From: Ramlibacter ginsenosidimutans
Lineage (GTDB): Bacteria > Pseudomonadota > Gammaproteobacteria > Burkholderiales > Burkholderiaceae_C
Length of the DNA stretch: 64,000 nt
NCBI RefSeq assembly: GCF_016654015.1
Contig: NZ_JAEPWM010000005.1
Coordinates: 186,001 to 250,000, forward strand
Direction of reading: 5' to 3'
Part shown: in pieces, positions 7,827-15,570 of the stretch
How the letters are laid out: each line of letters begins with the position of its first letter
Position numbering within the stretch: the stretch's first letter is position 1
Translations under genes and position numbers: made by a program
The notes under the pieces: model-generated
What the model saw: the letters and a program-made list of their open reading frames with translations, nothing else
Told to the model about the DNA's origin: nothing
Databases searched by the model: none

Positions 7827-8090
7827 TCAGAAGCGCTCGACGAAGCCCCCCTGGATGTTGGGCACTTGCGTCAGCTCATGCGCAAGACCGGGGTCTCCGC
7901 GCAGGAAGCTGAGATCGAAGCCGGTAAGGCCGCAGTTGCAGCCGCCATGTGGCACGAACTGCTTGATCGCCAGATCCAGCGCCCGATGCAAATCGTCGAG
8001 GGTCACACGCCCTTCGCTGACGACGATCTTCACGTGATTGTTACCGGTTAATTTCGCGCTGGATACAGCAGCTTTGGATTGAGTTTCCAT
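7827..8090 (-). CDS. candidate RiPP precursor peptide for the adjacent MNIO
   Basis: The small protein is 87 aa, starting at ATG 8088-8090 with CGGGAG 7 nt upstream. It has a hydrophilic, helical leader-like first half (LDDLHRALDLAIKQF, 31-45), then HGGCNCGLTGFDLSF (48-62) with its only two cysteines, C51 and C53, and a short C-terminal tail ending QGGFVERF. A cysteine-containing short protein directly upstream of a DUF692 oxidase and its partner is the standard architecture of MNIO-modified RiPPs. No Sec signal is obvious, unlike bufferins. The modification type and final product are unknown. It could instead be a small metal-binding protein. Confidence 0.65.
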   Translation of the reverse strand: METQSKAAVSSAKLTGNNHVKIVVSEGRVTLDDLHRALDLAIKQFVPHGGCNCGLTGFDLSFLRGDPGLAHELTQVPNIQGGFVERF

Positions 8091-8435
8091 GTTGCAACTC
8101 CCGGCCGCTAGGGCCCTGGTGATCGCCGGTCCAGTTCGCATGGCTGGCGCCTGGGGACCGGCATTGAGACAGGCGCCGTACTCCGTCCGCTTCAGTGCGG
8201 CCATATGGTTTTGTGCCTACTGCATCGGGTCCTCGCCGCAGGTGAGATCAAGAAGCCATAAGTCAATTTAGGCAGCGGCTTCTCGCTCCGTATATGCCAG
8301 ATGGGAGAGACGGCGTGCACCGCGACGAGCGGTAAGGGATATGTGCAGCACGCCAGCGGAAGCGCCACAAATGCGCTTGCCTGGTACTCTCGCCCTGTCC
8401 GCTCTGGGATCGGCAGTTGCCGAAAACAAGGGTGC
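8091..8435. other. gene-free stretch between RiPP-like cluster and truncated enolase gene
   Basis: These 345 bases should hold the minus-strand promoter of the RiPP-like cluster (8091 onward). An open frame from 8301 runs into the truncated enolase gene, but its first 45 codons resemble nothing. The words TGTCCGCT and GATCGGCAGTTGCCGAA (8397-8423) have the flavour of the degenerate repeats elsewhere in the block and sit next to the truncation point. Confidence 0.4.
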
Positions 8436-9131
8436 TTCAAGACGCACATCAAGAAGATGCGCGACGCGATCGACAACACCCGCCGCATGCGCGACGTGGT
8501 CGGCGACCGTGTGGACCTGCTGATCGAGATCCACCGGCGTCTCACGCCCGCGGAGGCGATCGTGTTCGCGCGCGGCATCGAGGACACCCATCCGATGTTC
8601 ATCGAGGACCCGATCCGCCCCGAAGGCCCGGACGCCATGGCGCGCGTGGCCGAGAAGATCGGCATCCCGATCGCGACCGGCGAGCGCTTCGCCAACATCT
8701 ACGAATTCCAGGCGCTGATGGCGCGCGGTGGCGTGGAGTACGCGCGGGTGGACCTGTGTCTGTGTGGCGGCATTACCGGCGCGAAGAAGGTCGCGGCCAT
8801 GGCCGAGGCCCATCACGTGCAGGTGGTGCCGCACAACCCGCTGTCCCCGATTGGCCTGGCGGCCTGCCTGCAGCTGGACGCGGCGATTCCGAACTTCGCG
8901 ATCCAGGAGTACGCGACGGGTTTCGAAGCCGGCATCTTTGAATCGCGGCCCGAGCACCTGGGCAGCGACATCGTCGACCACGTACCGCGGCCGAACATGG
9001 GATTCGTCGACATCCCGTCCGGACCGGGCCTGGGCATGAACCTGCTCCCGGACGCGCAGAAGATCCGCCCGCCGCTGGTCAAGCCGATCAGCATGCGGCC
9101 CCACTACGACGGATTCGTGGTCGACCAGTAA
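8436..9131 (+). pseudogene. 5'-truncated mandelate racemase/muconate lactonizing (enolase superfamily) gene
   Basis: Homology to galactonate-dehydratase-like enolase-superfamily enzymes begins abruptly at about 8436 and runs to the stop at 9129-9131. About 230 residues are present against the usual roughly 400. Present are the barrel strands with LLIEIHRRLTPAEA, PMFIEDPIRPEG, IPIATGERFAN, ARVDLCLCGGITGAKKVAAM, VVPHNPLSPIG, and the C-terminal GPGLGMNLL. The N-terminal capping domain and first barrel strands, including the catalytic lysine motif, are missing. The sequence before the junction is unrelated, so this is a remnant and probably not functional. Confidence 0.8.
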
Positions 9132-9185
9132 GCCGCTCGCACCGCTCCCGGATCCGCCAGAGCCAGACCTGTCGAGGGGGGGCGG

Positions 9186-9212
9186 CTGCCAAGGGTCGAA
9201 AGCGGACATACT
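9186..9212. repeat. short degenerate repeat word upstream of dodecin gene
   Basis: CAAGGGTCGAAAGCGGACAT (about 9190-9209) carries GAAAGCGGAC, the reverse complement of the GTCCGCTTTC type of word seen near 6330. It marks the right edge of the accessory block and is too short to classify alone. Confidence 0.3.
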
Positions 9213-9276
9213 TAGCCTCCGTTCGTGCCCTTCCCACGGGGCGGGCTGGACGATCAGTCGACCGTCAGGAGGTGCC

Positions 9277-9483
9277 ATGCCACACCACGTGTACAAGATC
9301 CTGGAACTCACCGGATCCTCGCCCTCGGGGATCGAAGATGCCGTCAACACGGCCATCGCCAAGGCCAGCGAAACCGTCCGCAATATGCACTGGTTCGAGG
9401 TCGTGGAGACCCGAGGCCACATCGAAGACGGCAAGGTCGCCCACTGGCAAGTGACGATGAAGGTCGGGTTCACGCTCGAGTGA
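9277..9483 (+). CDS. dodecin family flavin-binding protein
   Basis: This 68-aa protein is a typical dodecin (12-mer flavin storage or buffering protein of the cytoplasm). The family pattern [11 protein letters not shown] at the N-terminus, HWFEV with W39 that stacks on the flavin, and a C-terminal [12 protein letters not shown] with Q58 are all present, and the length is normal. AGGAGG lies 5 nt before the ATG, giving a very strong ribosome binding site. It is a single-gene unit, convergent with the LysR gene, with a terminator-like hairpin between them. Confidence 0.93.
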   Translation: MPHHVYKILELTGSSPSGIEDAVNTAIAKASETVRNMHWFEVVETRGHIEDGKVAHWQVTMKVGFTLE

Positions 9484-9500
9484 GCTGAGGGACCGAATTC

Positions 9501-9524
9501 GGGCCGGCGCCAGACCCGGCCCTT
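9501..9524. terminator. terminator-like hairpin between convergent genes
   Basis: GGGCCGG (9501-9507) pairs with CCGGCCC (9516-9522) over an 8-nt loop, followed only by TT. Its place between convergent dodecin and LysR genes supports a bidirectional terminator, although the T-tract is poor. Confidence 0.45.
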
Positions 9525-9587
9525 GCAGGCTCGCGGACGGCTTGTTGCGCGGATGGGCGAACAGGATGTCGCGCTCATGCGCGCCTG

Positions 9588-10481
9588 CTACATGACTTCC
9601 CGCCCGCCCTGTACCAGCTTCTGTACCAACGGGTGCTGGATGCGCCGCTCCGCCGAGATCAGGAAGAAGTGCTCGACGAGCTCGGGCGTGTCGCCCAGCA
9701 GCCGCAGCCCCTTGTCGGCGAGCAGTTCGGCGCGCGACCAGCGCGAGGCGGGAAACGCGCCCATGCCGCTGCGGCCGAAGGTGGCGAGCAAGGCGCTGTC
9801 CTCGAACTCGCCGGCCACGTGCGGGCGGAAGCCGTGGCGCTCGAACCATTGGTCCAGGCGCGGGCGCACGGCGGCGTGGCCGGTGGGCAGCAGCAGGGGC
9901 ATGTCCGCCAGGCACTCGGGAAAGCGCTTGCCCCCTTTCTTCACCAGCGCCGCCGGCGCGAACCACGCGAGCGACGCTTCGCCCAGGGCATGGCTGTACA
10001 GGCGCAGGTTGGGATTGGGCGGAGCGGCGCGGTCGGAGAGCACGGCGTCCAGCCGGTGCAGCGCGAGGTCGCCCAGCAGGCGGTCGAACTCGTCCTCGTG
10101 GCACAGGAGCCGCACGCCGGTGCCGTCCACGGCCGGCTGCAGCAGGTGGGGCACCACCAGCTTCGGCAGGCCGTCGGGGATCCCGACCGCGAGGCGCCTG
10201 CCTTGCCCGGTCGCCGCTTCGCGCACGGCGGCAGGAAGTTGCTCACCGAGCTGGAAGATCTGGTCGGCGTGCGTCATCGCGGCCACGCCCGCCTCGGTGA
10301 GCGCCATGCCGCGACCGGCCGGGCGGAACAGGGCGTGGCCCAGCGACTGCTCCAGCGCGCGCACCTGCGCGCTCACCGTCTGCACCGCCATGCCCAGCCG
10401 CGTGGCGGCACGGCCCATGCCGCCTTCCTTGGCCACGACCCAGAAGTAGTAGAGGTGGCGGTAGTTGATGGGAGCTGCCAT
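9588..10481 (-). CDS. LysR family transcriptional regulator, NhaR-like
   Basis: This 297-aa LysR-type regulator has an N-terminal winged helix-turn-helix (INYRHLYYFWVVAKEGGMGRAATRLGMAVQTVSAQVRALE) whose YRHLYYFWVV start is characteristic of the NhaR branch. E. coli NhaR activates the sodium/proton antiporter gene nhaA. The effector domain contains GIPDGLPKLVVPHLL and AVLSDRAAP, also typical of NhaR-annotated proteins. No antiporter gene is adjacent, so its target is unknown. The start ATG at 10479-10481 gives the standard N-terminus. Confidence 0.85.
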   Translation of the reverse strand: MAAPINYRHLYYFWVVAKEGGMGRAATRLGMAVQTVSAQVRALEQSLGHALFRPAGRGMALTEAGVAAMTHADQIFQLGEQLPAAVREAATGQGRRLAVGIPDGLPKLVVPHLLQPAVDGTGVRLLCHEDEFDRLLGDLALHRLDAVLSDRAAPPNPNLRLYSHALGEASLAWFAPAALVKKGGKRFPECLADMPLLLPTGHAAVRPRLDQWFERHGFRPHVAGEFEDSALLATFGRSGMGAFPASRWSRAELLADKGLRLLGDTPELVEHFFLISAERRIQHPLVQKLVQGGREVM

Positions 10482-10547
10482 GGCCCGAGTGTGCCCTCAG
10501 CCGGGCGCGTCCCTGGCGGGGGCAGCGCTCACAGGCGTGCATCGCGC

Positions 10548-11471
10548 TCAGGCCGCTTGCTGGATGCCGGCGACCACCCAGCCGCCGAAGCCCGTGCGCG
10601 GTTTTTCCAGGTGCCACACCTCGTGCAGGTCCTCGGGCAGGGTGCCTGCCTGCTCGCGGATGCTGCCGGTGAAGCGCACGCTGACGATGTAGCGGCTGTC
10701 TTCCTGCGCCACGTCCAGCACCTGCGCCTCCAGGCCGAATACCTCCGTGTGCTGCGGGGCGTCGCCGCGCTCCACGAGATCGGCTCGCACCACCTCGAAC
10801 ATGGCCGGGGTGAGGAAGTCGCGCAGGCGCTCGAGGTCGCGCGCGTCATTGGCCGCTTGCAGCGCCATGAACTGCGCCTTGGCGTTGCGCACGAAGGCCG
10901 CAATGTCGAAGTCCGCAGGGATGGTGCCCACGGCCGCCGTCGCAGGCGCGCTGCTGGCGCCGATGCGCGAGCCGATCAGCGAGCCGCCCTGCGGCGCCTG
11001 TTGCAGCGGATTGCGGAACACGCCCGGTTCCTGGGCGGCGCGGGGCATCTCGGCCCCGGCCAGCGCCGGACCCTGCGGGGCCGCGCGCTTGCGCATCACG
11101 AAGCCGATCAGCGCCAGGACGGCCATGGCCACGAGTGCCATGGTGAGCACGTTGGACAGCGCTTCGCCGAAGCCGAAGTGCGACGCGAGGGCGGCGATGC
11201 CCAGGCCGGCGGCGAGGCCCGCGAGGGGGCCCATCCAGCTGCGCCTGGGTGCGGCGGCGGCGGCAGCGCCGGCGGCAGTGGGGGCCGTGGCGGGCGCGGC
11301 CTGCGTCGGCGCGTGCGCCGGGCTGCCGCCGGGGGTGGCGGCCGGCGCGGTCACGTTCTGCCGTTGCATCCCGCTGGATTTGCCGCCGCCCAGGCGCCGG
11401 GCTTCGGCGTCCAGGCTCACGGCCATCCCCAGCGTCAGGACGACGGCGAGGAGGGCGAGTGCTCGTTTCAT
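10548..11471 (-). CDS. Tim44 domain-containing membrane protein
   Basis: The 307-aa protein has a signal/TM segment at the N-terminus (ALALLAVVLTLGMAVSL), an Ala/Pro/Thr-rich linker (about 40-75), two predicted membrane helices (about 80-125), then a C-terminal Tim44/MBA1-like domain from about 185 (FDIAAFVRNAKAQFMALQAANDARDLERLRDFL ... EVWHLEKPRTGFGGWVVAGIQQ). Bacterial Tim44-domain proteins of this kind are common in Burkholderiales and of unclear function, possibly membrane-protein related. The gene is divergent from the helicase at 11627. Confidence 0.88.
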   Translation of the reverse strand: MKRALALLAVVLTLGMAVSLDAEARRLGGGKSSGMQRQNVTAPAATPGGSPAHAPTQAAPATAPTAAGAAAAAAPRRSWMGPLAGLAAGLGIAALASHFGFGEALSNVLTMALVAMAVLALIGFVMRKRAAPQGPALAGAEMPRAAQEPGVFRNPLQQAPQGGSLIGSRIGASSAPATAAVGTIPADFDIAAFVRNAKAQFMALQAANDARDLERLRDFLTPAMFEVVRADLVERGDAPQHTEVFGLEAQVLDVAQEDSRYIVSVRFTGSIREQAGTLPEDLHEVWHLEKPRTGFGGWVVAGIQQAA

Positions 11472-11626
11472 GGTGCTCCTTCGAGAGGTGTGGGGTCAGG
11501 CAGCGCAGGGTAGCCCCTGCAAGCGCCGCGAAAAAGCAGAGGATTCCTGCCGGTCCTTCCCGAAAAACCGAAGTCCGGCGCCGCCGCATGGGCGACCCTG
11601 GCCTCCGGCCGCATTACCATCCGCCC

Positions 11627-13897
11627 ATGCAGTACTCGGTCGCCGTTCGCGCGCTGTGCGAATTCACCGCGAAGCGGGGCGACCTGGACCTGCGGTTCAC
11701 GCCCTCGCCCAGCGCGCAGGAAGGGATGGCCGGGCACCAGCTGGTTGCCGGCCGCCGCGGCCCCGGCTACGAGACGGAGATCAGCCTGCGCGGCGAATTC
11801 GGGCCGCTCGTCGTGCGCGGTCGCGCCGACGGCTACGACCCCCACGCGAATCGGCTGGAAGAGATCAAGACCCATCGCGGCGACCTGCGCCGGCAGCCGG
11901 GCAACCACCGCCTCCTGCACTGGGCGCAGGCCAAGGTCTACGGATGGCTGTTCTGCCAGGAACGCGGCCTGGACCAGATCGACCTCGCCCTCGTGTACTT
12001 CGACGTGACGACACAGCAGGAAACCTGCTTCGTCGAAACGCACTCCGCCGAATCGCTGCGCGTGTTCTACGAGGACCGCTGCCGCGAGTTCCTGGCGTGG
12101 GCCGAACGAGAACTGGAGCATCGCCGGCAACGCGACCTCGCGCTGGCGGCGCTGGCCTTTCCGCATGCGGGCTTTCGTCCCGGGCAGCGGGAGCTCGCGG
12201 CCGCCGTGTACCGCGGCGTGACGGCCGGTCGCTGCCTGCTGGCGCAGGCGCCCACCGGCATCGGCAAGACCATCGCCACGGTCTTCTCCATGTTGAAGGC
12301 TGCACCTGCACACGGCGTGGACAAAGTCTTCTACCTCACGGCGAAGACGACCGGCAGGCGGCTGGCGCTGGATGCTGCAGCGCTGCTGGGACGAAGTGCG
12401 CCTGCGATGCCGTTGCGCGTGCTGGAACTGACCGCGCGTGACAAGGCGTGCGAACATCCCGACAAGGCCTGCCACGGCGACGCCTGTCCGCTGGCGCGTG
12501 GCTTCTACGACCGTCTACCCGCCGCACGCGACGCAGCACTCGACGAACGCTTCCTCGACGGCGCGACGCTTCGCGACGTCGCGCTGCGGCACCACGTTTG
12601 CCCCTACTACCTTTCGCAGGAGTTGGTCCGCTGGGCCGACCTGATGGTGGCCGACTACAACTACTGGTTCGACGGCAGCGCGATGCTGTACGCGATGACG
12701 GTCGCCGGCGACTGGCGCGTCGGCGTGCTCGCGGACGAAGCCCACAACCTCGTGGAGCGTGCGCGGTCCATGTACTCGGCGTCGCTTCAGCAGGCTTCCT
12801 TGCGCACCGTGCGGTCGACGGCGGCGGCACCGGTGCGCCAGGCCCTGGCGAAGCTCGGGCGCCAGTGGAGTGCGTTGCGCAAGGCGGATACGCAAGCGGA
12901 GGGGAAGCTCGCATCGCTGCCTGGCGGCTTCCTGGTCGCACTCAAGCAGGCGACGCTCGCGATCGAGGCGCAACTCGCGGAGTCCGCACCCGGTGCGGCG
13001 GACGCCGGCTTGCAGCAGGCCTACTTCGACATCCTGGGGTTCACGCGCCTCGCCGAGACATTCGGGTCGCACTCCTCGCTCGAGGTCACGCACGCCAAGG
13101 CCGCCGGGCGTGACGCCACCACCGTGCGCATCCAGAACATGGTCCCGGCGTCCTTCCTGAAACCGCGCTTTGCGGCAGCGCGCGCGGTCACTCTGTTTTC
13201 CGCCACCCTGAACCCGCCGCGCTACCACATGGACATGCTGGGCCTGCCCGCCGACGCGGCCTGGATCGATGTGGAATCCCCGTTCCGGCCCGAGCAGCTG
13301 GAAGTGCACCTGGTCAGCACCATCTCCACGCGCTATCCCGATCGGCATCGCTCCATCGCGCCGATCGTGCGGCTGATCACCGACCAGTTCACGCGTCGGC
13401 CCGGCAACTATCTCGCCTTCTTCAGCAGCTTCCAGTACCTCGACATGGTCGCTGCGGATTTCAGCCGGTGCCATGCCGACATCCCCATGTGGGTGCAGGC
13501 GCGTGGCATGGACGAAGGCCAGCGCAGCGCCTTCCTGGACCGCTTCGTTCCCGCAGGCGCGGGGATCGGCTTCGCCGTGTTGGGCGGAAGTTTCGGCGAG
13601 GGGATCGACCTGCGCGGCGACCGCCTGGTGGGAGCATTCGTCGCGACACTGGGCCTGCCGCAGGTGAACCCCCGCAACGAGCAGCTCAAGGCCTGCCTGG
13701 ATGCGGTGTTCGGGGCCGGCTACGACTACACGTACCTGTATCCGGGCCTGCAGAAGGTCGTGCAGGCTGCCGGCCGCGTGATCCGCACCCAGGAGGACCA
13801 GGGGGTGGTCTACCTGATCGACGACCGCTTCGCACGTCCGGCGGTGCGCGGCTTGCTGCCGCAGTGGTGGCGGATCGCGCCGGGGCGCCTGGCGTGA
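11627..13897 (+). CDS. XPD/DinG-like Fe-S DNA helicase with N-terminal Cas4-like nuclease domain
   Basis: The 756-aa protein combines a PD-(D/E)xK nuclease-like N-terminus with a superfamily 2 helicase. GRADGYD (D68) and E79-I-K81 form the nuclease motif. The helicase has Walker A APTGIGKT (208-215), DEAH box D370-EAH, and four cysteines C275, C282, C287 and C325 in the place of the XPD 4Fe-4S cluster. C-terminal motifs GGSFGEGIDLRG and QAAGRVIRTQEDQG are present. Such enzymes act in DNA repair; this fusion is found widely in proteobacteria. ATG 11627 is chosen because conserved sequence starts there; the open frame upstream is antisense to the Tim44 gene. Confidence 0.9.
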   Translation: MQYSVAVRALCEFTAKRGDLDLRFTPSPSAQEGMAGHQLVAGRRGPGYETEISLRGEFGPLVVRGRADGYDPHANRLEEIKTHRGDLRRQPGNHRLLHWAQAKVYGWLFCQERGLDQIDLALVYFDVTTQQETCFVETHSAESLRVFYEDRCREFLAWAERELEHRRQRDLALAALAFPHAGFRPGQRELAAAVYRGVTAGRCLLAQAPTGIGKTIATVFSMLKAAPAHGVDKVFYLTAKTTGRRLALDAAALLGRSAPAMPLRVLELTARDKACEHPDKACHGDACPLARGFYDRLPAARDAALDERFLDGATLRDVALRHHVCPYYLSQELVRWADLMVADYNYWFDGSAMLYAMTVAGDWRVGVLADEAHNLVERARSMYSASLQQASLRTVRSTAAAPVRQALAKLGRQWSALRKADTQAEGKLASLPGGFLVALKQATLAIEAQLAESAPGAADAGLQQAYFDILGFTRLAETFGSHSSLEVTHAKAAGRDATTVRIQNMVPASFLKPRFAAARAVTLFSATLNPPRYHMDMLGLPADAAWIDVESPFRPEQLEVHLVSTISTRYPDRHRSIAPIVRLITDQFTRRPGNYLAFFSSFQYLDMVAADFSRCHADIPMWVQARGMDEGQRSAFLDRFVPAGAGIGFAVLGGSFGEGIDLRGDRLVGAFVATLGLPQVNPRNEQLKACLDAVFGAGYDYTYLYPGLQKVVQAAGRVIRTQEDQGVVYLIDDRFARPAVRGLLPQWWRIAPGRLA

Positions 13898-13988
13898 TCC
13901 GCGTCGAACGAGGCGATTGCACCGTGCGGGCCCGCCGTTTGCCACAATGCAGCGTGCAGGTCGCCGCCGTGGCACCGACGAAGGAAGA

Positions 13989-14690
13989 ATGAAGTCAAAC
14001 AACGCGAGTCCGCTGGCCCTGTCCTGGACCGGGTCGCTGCTCCACCGTCTCCAGACGCTGTGGCTGCTGAAGATGACGGGCACCATCGGGGGAATCTGGG
14101 GCTTCTTCCTGCTGTATTTCTGGACGCAGGAAAGCCGGGCGACGCACGCCGTCACCGTGCCGATGACGGCCGTCGACCACTGGGTCGGCGTGAGCCAGTC
14201 GGCGTTGCTTCCGTATGCCTCGCTGTGGGTGTACGTCGCGCTCGCACCTGCCCTCGCGCGCGACCTGGCGGGAGTGCGCAAGTACGTGAGCGGCGCCTTG
14301 ATCATGGCTTTCCTGGGGCTCGCGACCTACTGGTTCTTTCCCACGACCACGCCGGCGTTCGGCGTGCACTGGTCGGATTACCCGGCGCTGCAGGTGCTGA
14401 AGACCGCGGACCGGGGCGGGAATGCCTTTCCTTCCCTTCATGTCGCGTTCGCGGTGTACAGCGGCGCCATCATCGCGGGCGAGCTGCGCAGCATTTCCGC
14501 GCCGCCATGGGTGCGCGGCGCCAGCTGGCTGTGGTGCGCCGCGATCGTCTATTCCACGCTGGCGACACGCCAGCACGTCGCGATCGACGTCGCCGGCGGC
14601 CTCGTGGTGGCGGCGGTGGCGCTGCTCGCCTGCGGCAGCCGCGCCATGACGCGGCTCATCCGCGCGGATTCGGGGACGCAGGCGAGCTAG
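13989..14690 (+). CDS. PAP2 superfamily membrane phosphatase
   Basis: The 233-aa integral membrane protein has about five hydrophobic segments and the PAP2 catalytic motifs FPSLHVAF (H151) and RQHVAID (H196, D200). The form of motif 2 (FPSLHVAF) is that of the inositolphosphorylceramide-synthase-like subgroup rather than classical PgpB. It probably dephosphorylates or transfers a lipid phosphate at the periplasmic face of the inner membrane. ATG 13989 is preceded by AAGGAAG. It stands alone, convergent with the Pal-like gene. Confidence 0.88.
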   Translation: MKSNNASPLALSWTGSLLHRLQTLWLLKMTGTIGGIWGFFLLYFWTQESRATHAVTVPMTAVDHWVGVSQSALLPYASLWVYVALAPALARDLAGVRKYVSGALIMAFLGLATYWFFPTTTPAFGVHWSDYPALQVLKTADRGGNAFPSLHVAFAVYSGAIIAGELRSISAPPWVRGASWLWCAAIVYSTLATRQHVAIDVAGGLVVAAVALLACGSRAMTRLIRADSGTQAS

Positions 14691-14802
14691 CGAGAGTTGC
14701 AGCCGTGCGCGGCTCGCGCCGGCACGTCGCGGGCGGTGGGAAGCCTCGGCGCGGACAACGGCGGCGAGGGCAGGAGCACCTGAACCGCGCCGCCGAAGGC
14801 GC

Positions 14803-15327
14803 TTACTTGCTCGGGTAGACGACGTCGGCGCGCCGGTTCTGCGCCCACGCCGCCTCGTCATGGCCGGCCGCAACCGGCTTTTCCGCGCCCCAGCTCGTGG
14901 CATCCAGCTGCGAGGAACGCGCGCCGAACACCTCCAGGGCTTTCGCGGTGGCGTCGGCCCGGCGCTGGCCAAGCGCCAGGTTGTATTCGGCGCTGCCGCG
15001 TTCGTCCGTGTTGCCCTCCACGCGTACCGACACGCCCGGGTGCGAGGCCAGATAGCGGCCTTGCAGCTCGATCACATCGCGGTCCTGCTGGCGAATCGCG
15101 TTGTCGTCAAAACCGAAATACACGCTGCGGCGCTTGGCAATCGCGCTGCTCGGGTCCAGGTATTCGGGCCTGAGCGTCCCAGGCGCTGCGGCAGCCGGTT
15201 GCGCGACCGAGGCCGCCGGTGAAGCCGCAGCGACACCGGGTGCCGATGTCACCGGCGCGGGCTTCGGCGGCGTCGAACAGGCAGCAAGGCCCAGGGAGGC
15301 GGTGATGAGGATCAGCGGAAAACGCAA
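14803..15327 (-). CDS. Pal-like OmpA-family peptidoglycan-associated lipoprotein
   Basis: This is a 174-aa lipoprotein with lipobox LGLAAC (C17), an Ala/Pro-rich linker and a C-terminal OmpA domain that binds peptidoglycan (VYFGFDDNAIRQQD, VRVEGNTDERGSAEYNLALGQRRAD, AWAQNRRADVVY). It closely matches Burkholderiales Pal. The start chosen is TTG at 15325-15327 because GGGAG lies 6 nt upstream and it yields a proper signal peptide. An upstream TTG at 15354 would give a charged, longer N-terminus. It is not next to tolB, so it may be a second Pal copy, not the Tol-Pal one. Confidence 0.85.
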   Translation of the reverse strand: MRFPLILITASLGLAACSTPPKPAPVTSAPGVAAASPAASVAQPAAAAPGTLRPEYLDPSSAIAKRRSVYFGFDDNAIRQQDRDVIELQGRYLASHPGVSVRVEGNTDERGSAEYNLALGQRRADATAKALEVFGARSSQLDATSWGAEKPVAAGHDEAAWAQNRRADVVYPSK

Positions 15328-15570
15328 GGGAGGCTCCCGAAATTTGACGCGCAACTCTACAACAGAATTTGTGCAAATCCAATGGAGAAGAAGGCATCGG
15401 CGTCTCGGGCTTGCCGCTGGCAGCGCGGGAGCGGATCGCTCCGCGATTCATCCTAGCGGGAATGCGCTGAGCTGCACCTGACGCACCGCTTCCGAAGGAA
15501 GCTCGCGCGCGCGGTGCCGTGGCCCGCGTTTTTTTTCGTTACCGACCTGTTGAGCCACCGAACCGGAGGC

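Noticed and set aside
8301..8435. N-terminal extension of the enolase-like frame
   Set aside because: The first 45 codons match nothing in the family and begin without a ribosome site; they are non-coding sequence read through into the remnant.
9633..11513. 626-codon open frame on the plus strand
   Set aside because: It runs opposite to the LysR and Tim44-domain genes, has an Arg/Ala/Gly/His-rich composition and no domain; it results from high GC at third positions of the real genes.
13917..13988. longer N-terminus for the PAP2 protein
   Set aside because: The 24 extra residues are Arg/Gly-rich and lack a ribosome site, while ATG 13989 has AAGGAAG directly upstream.
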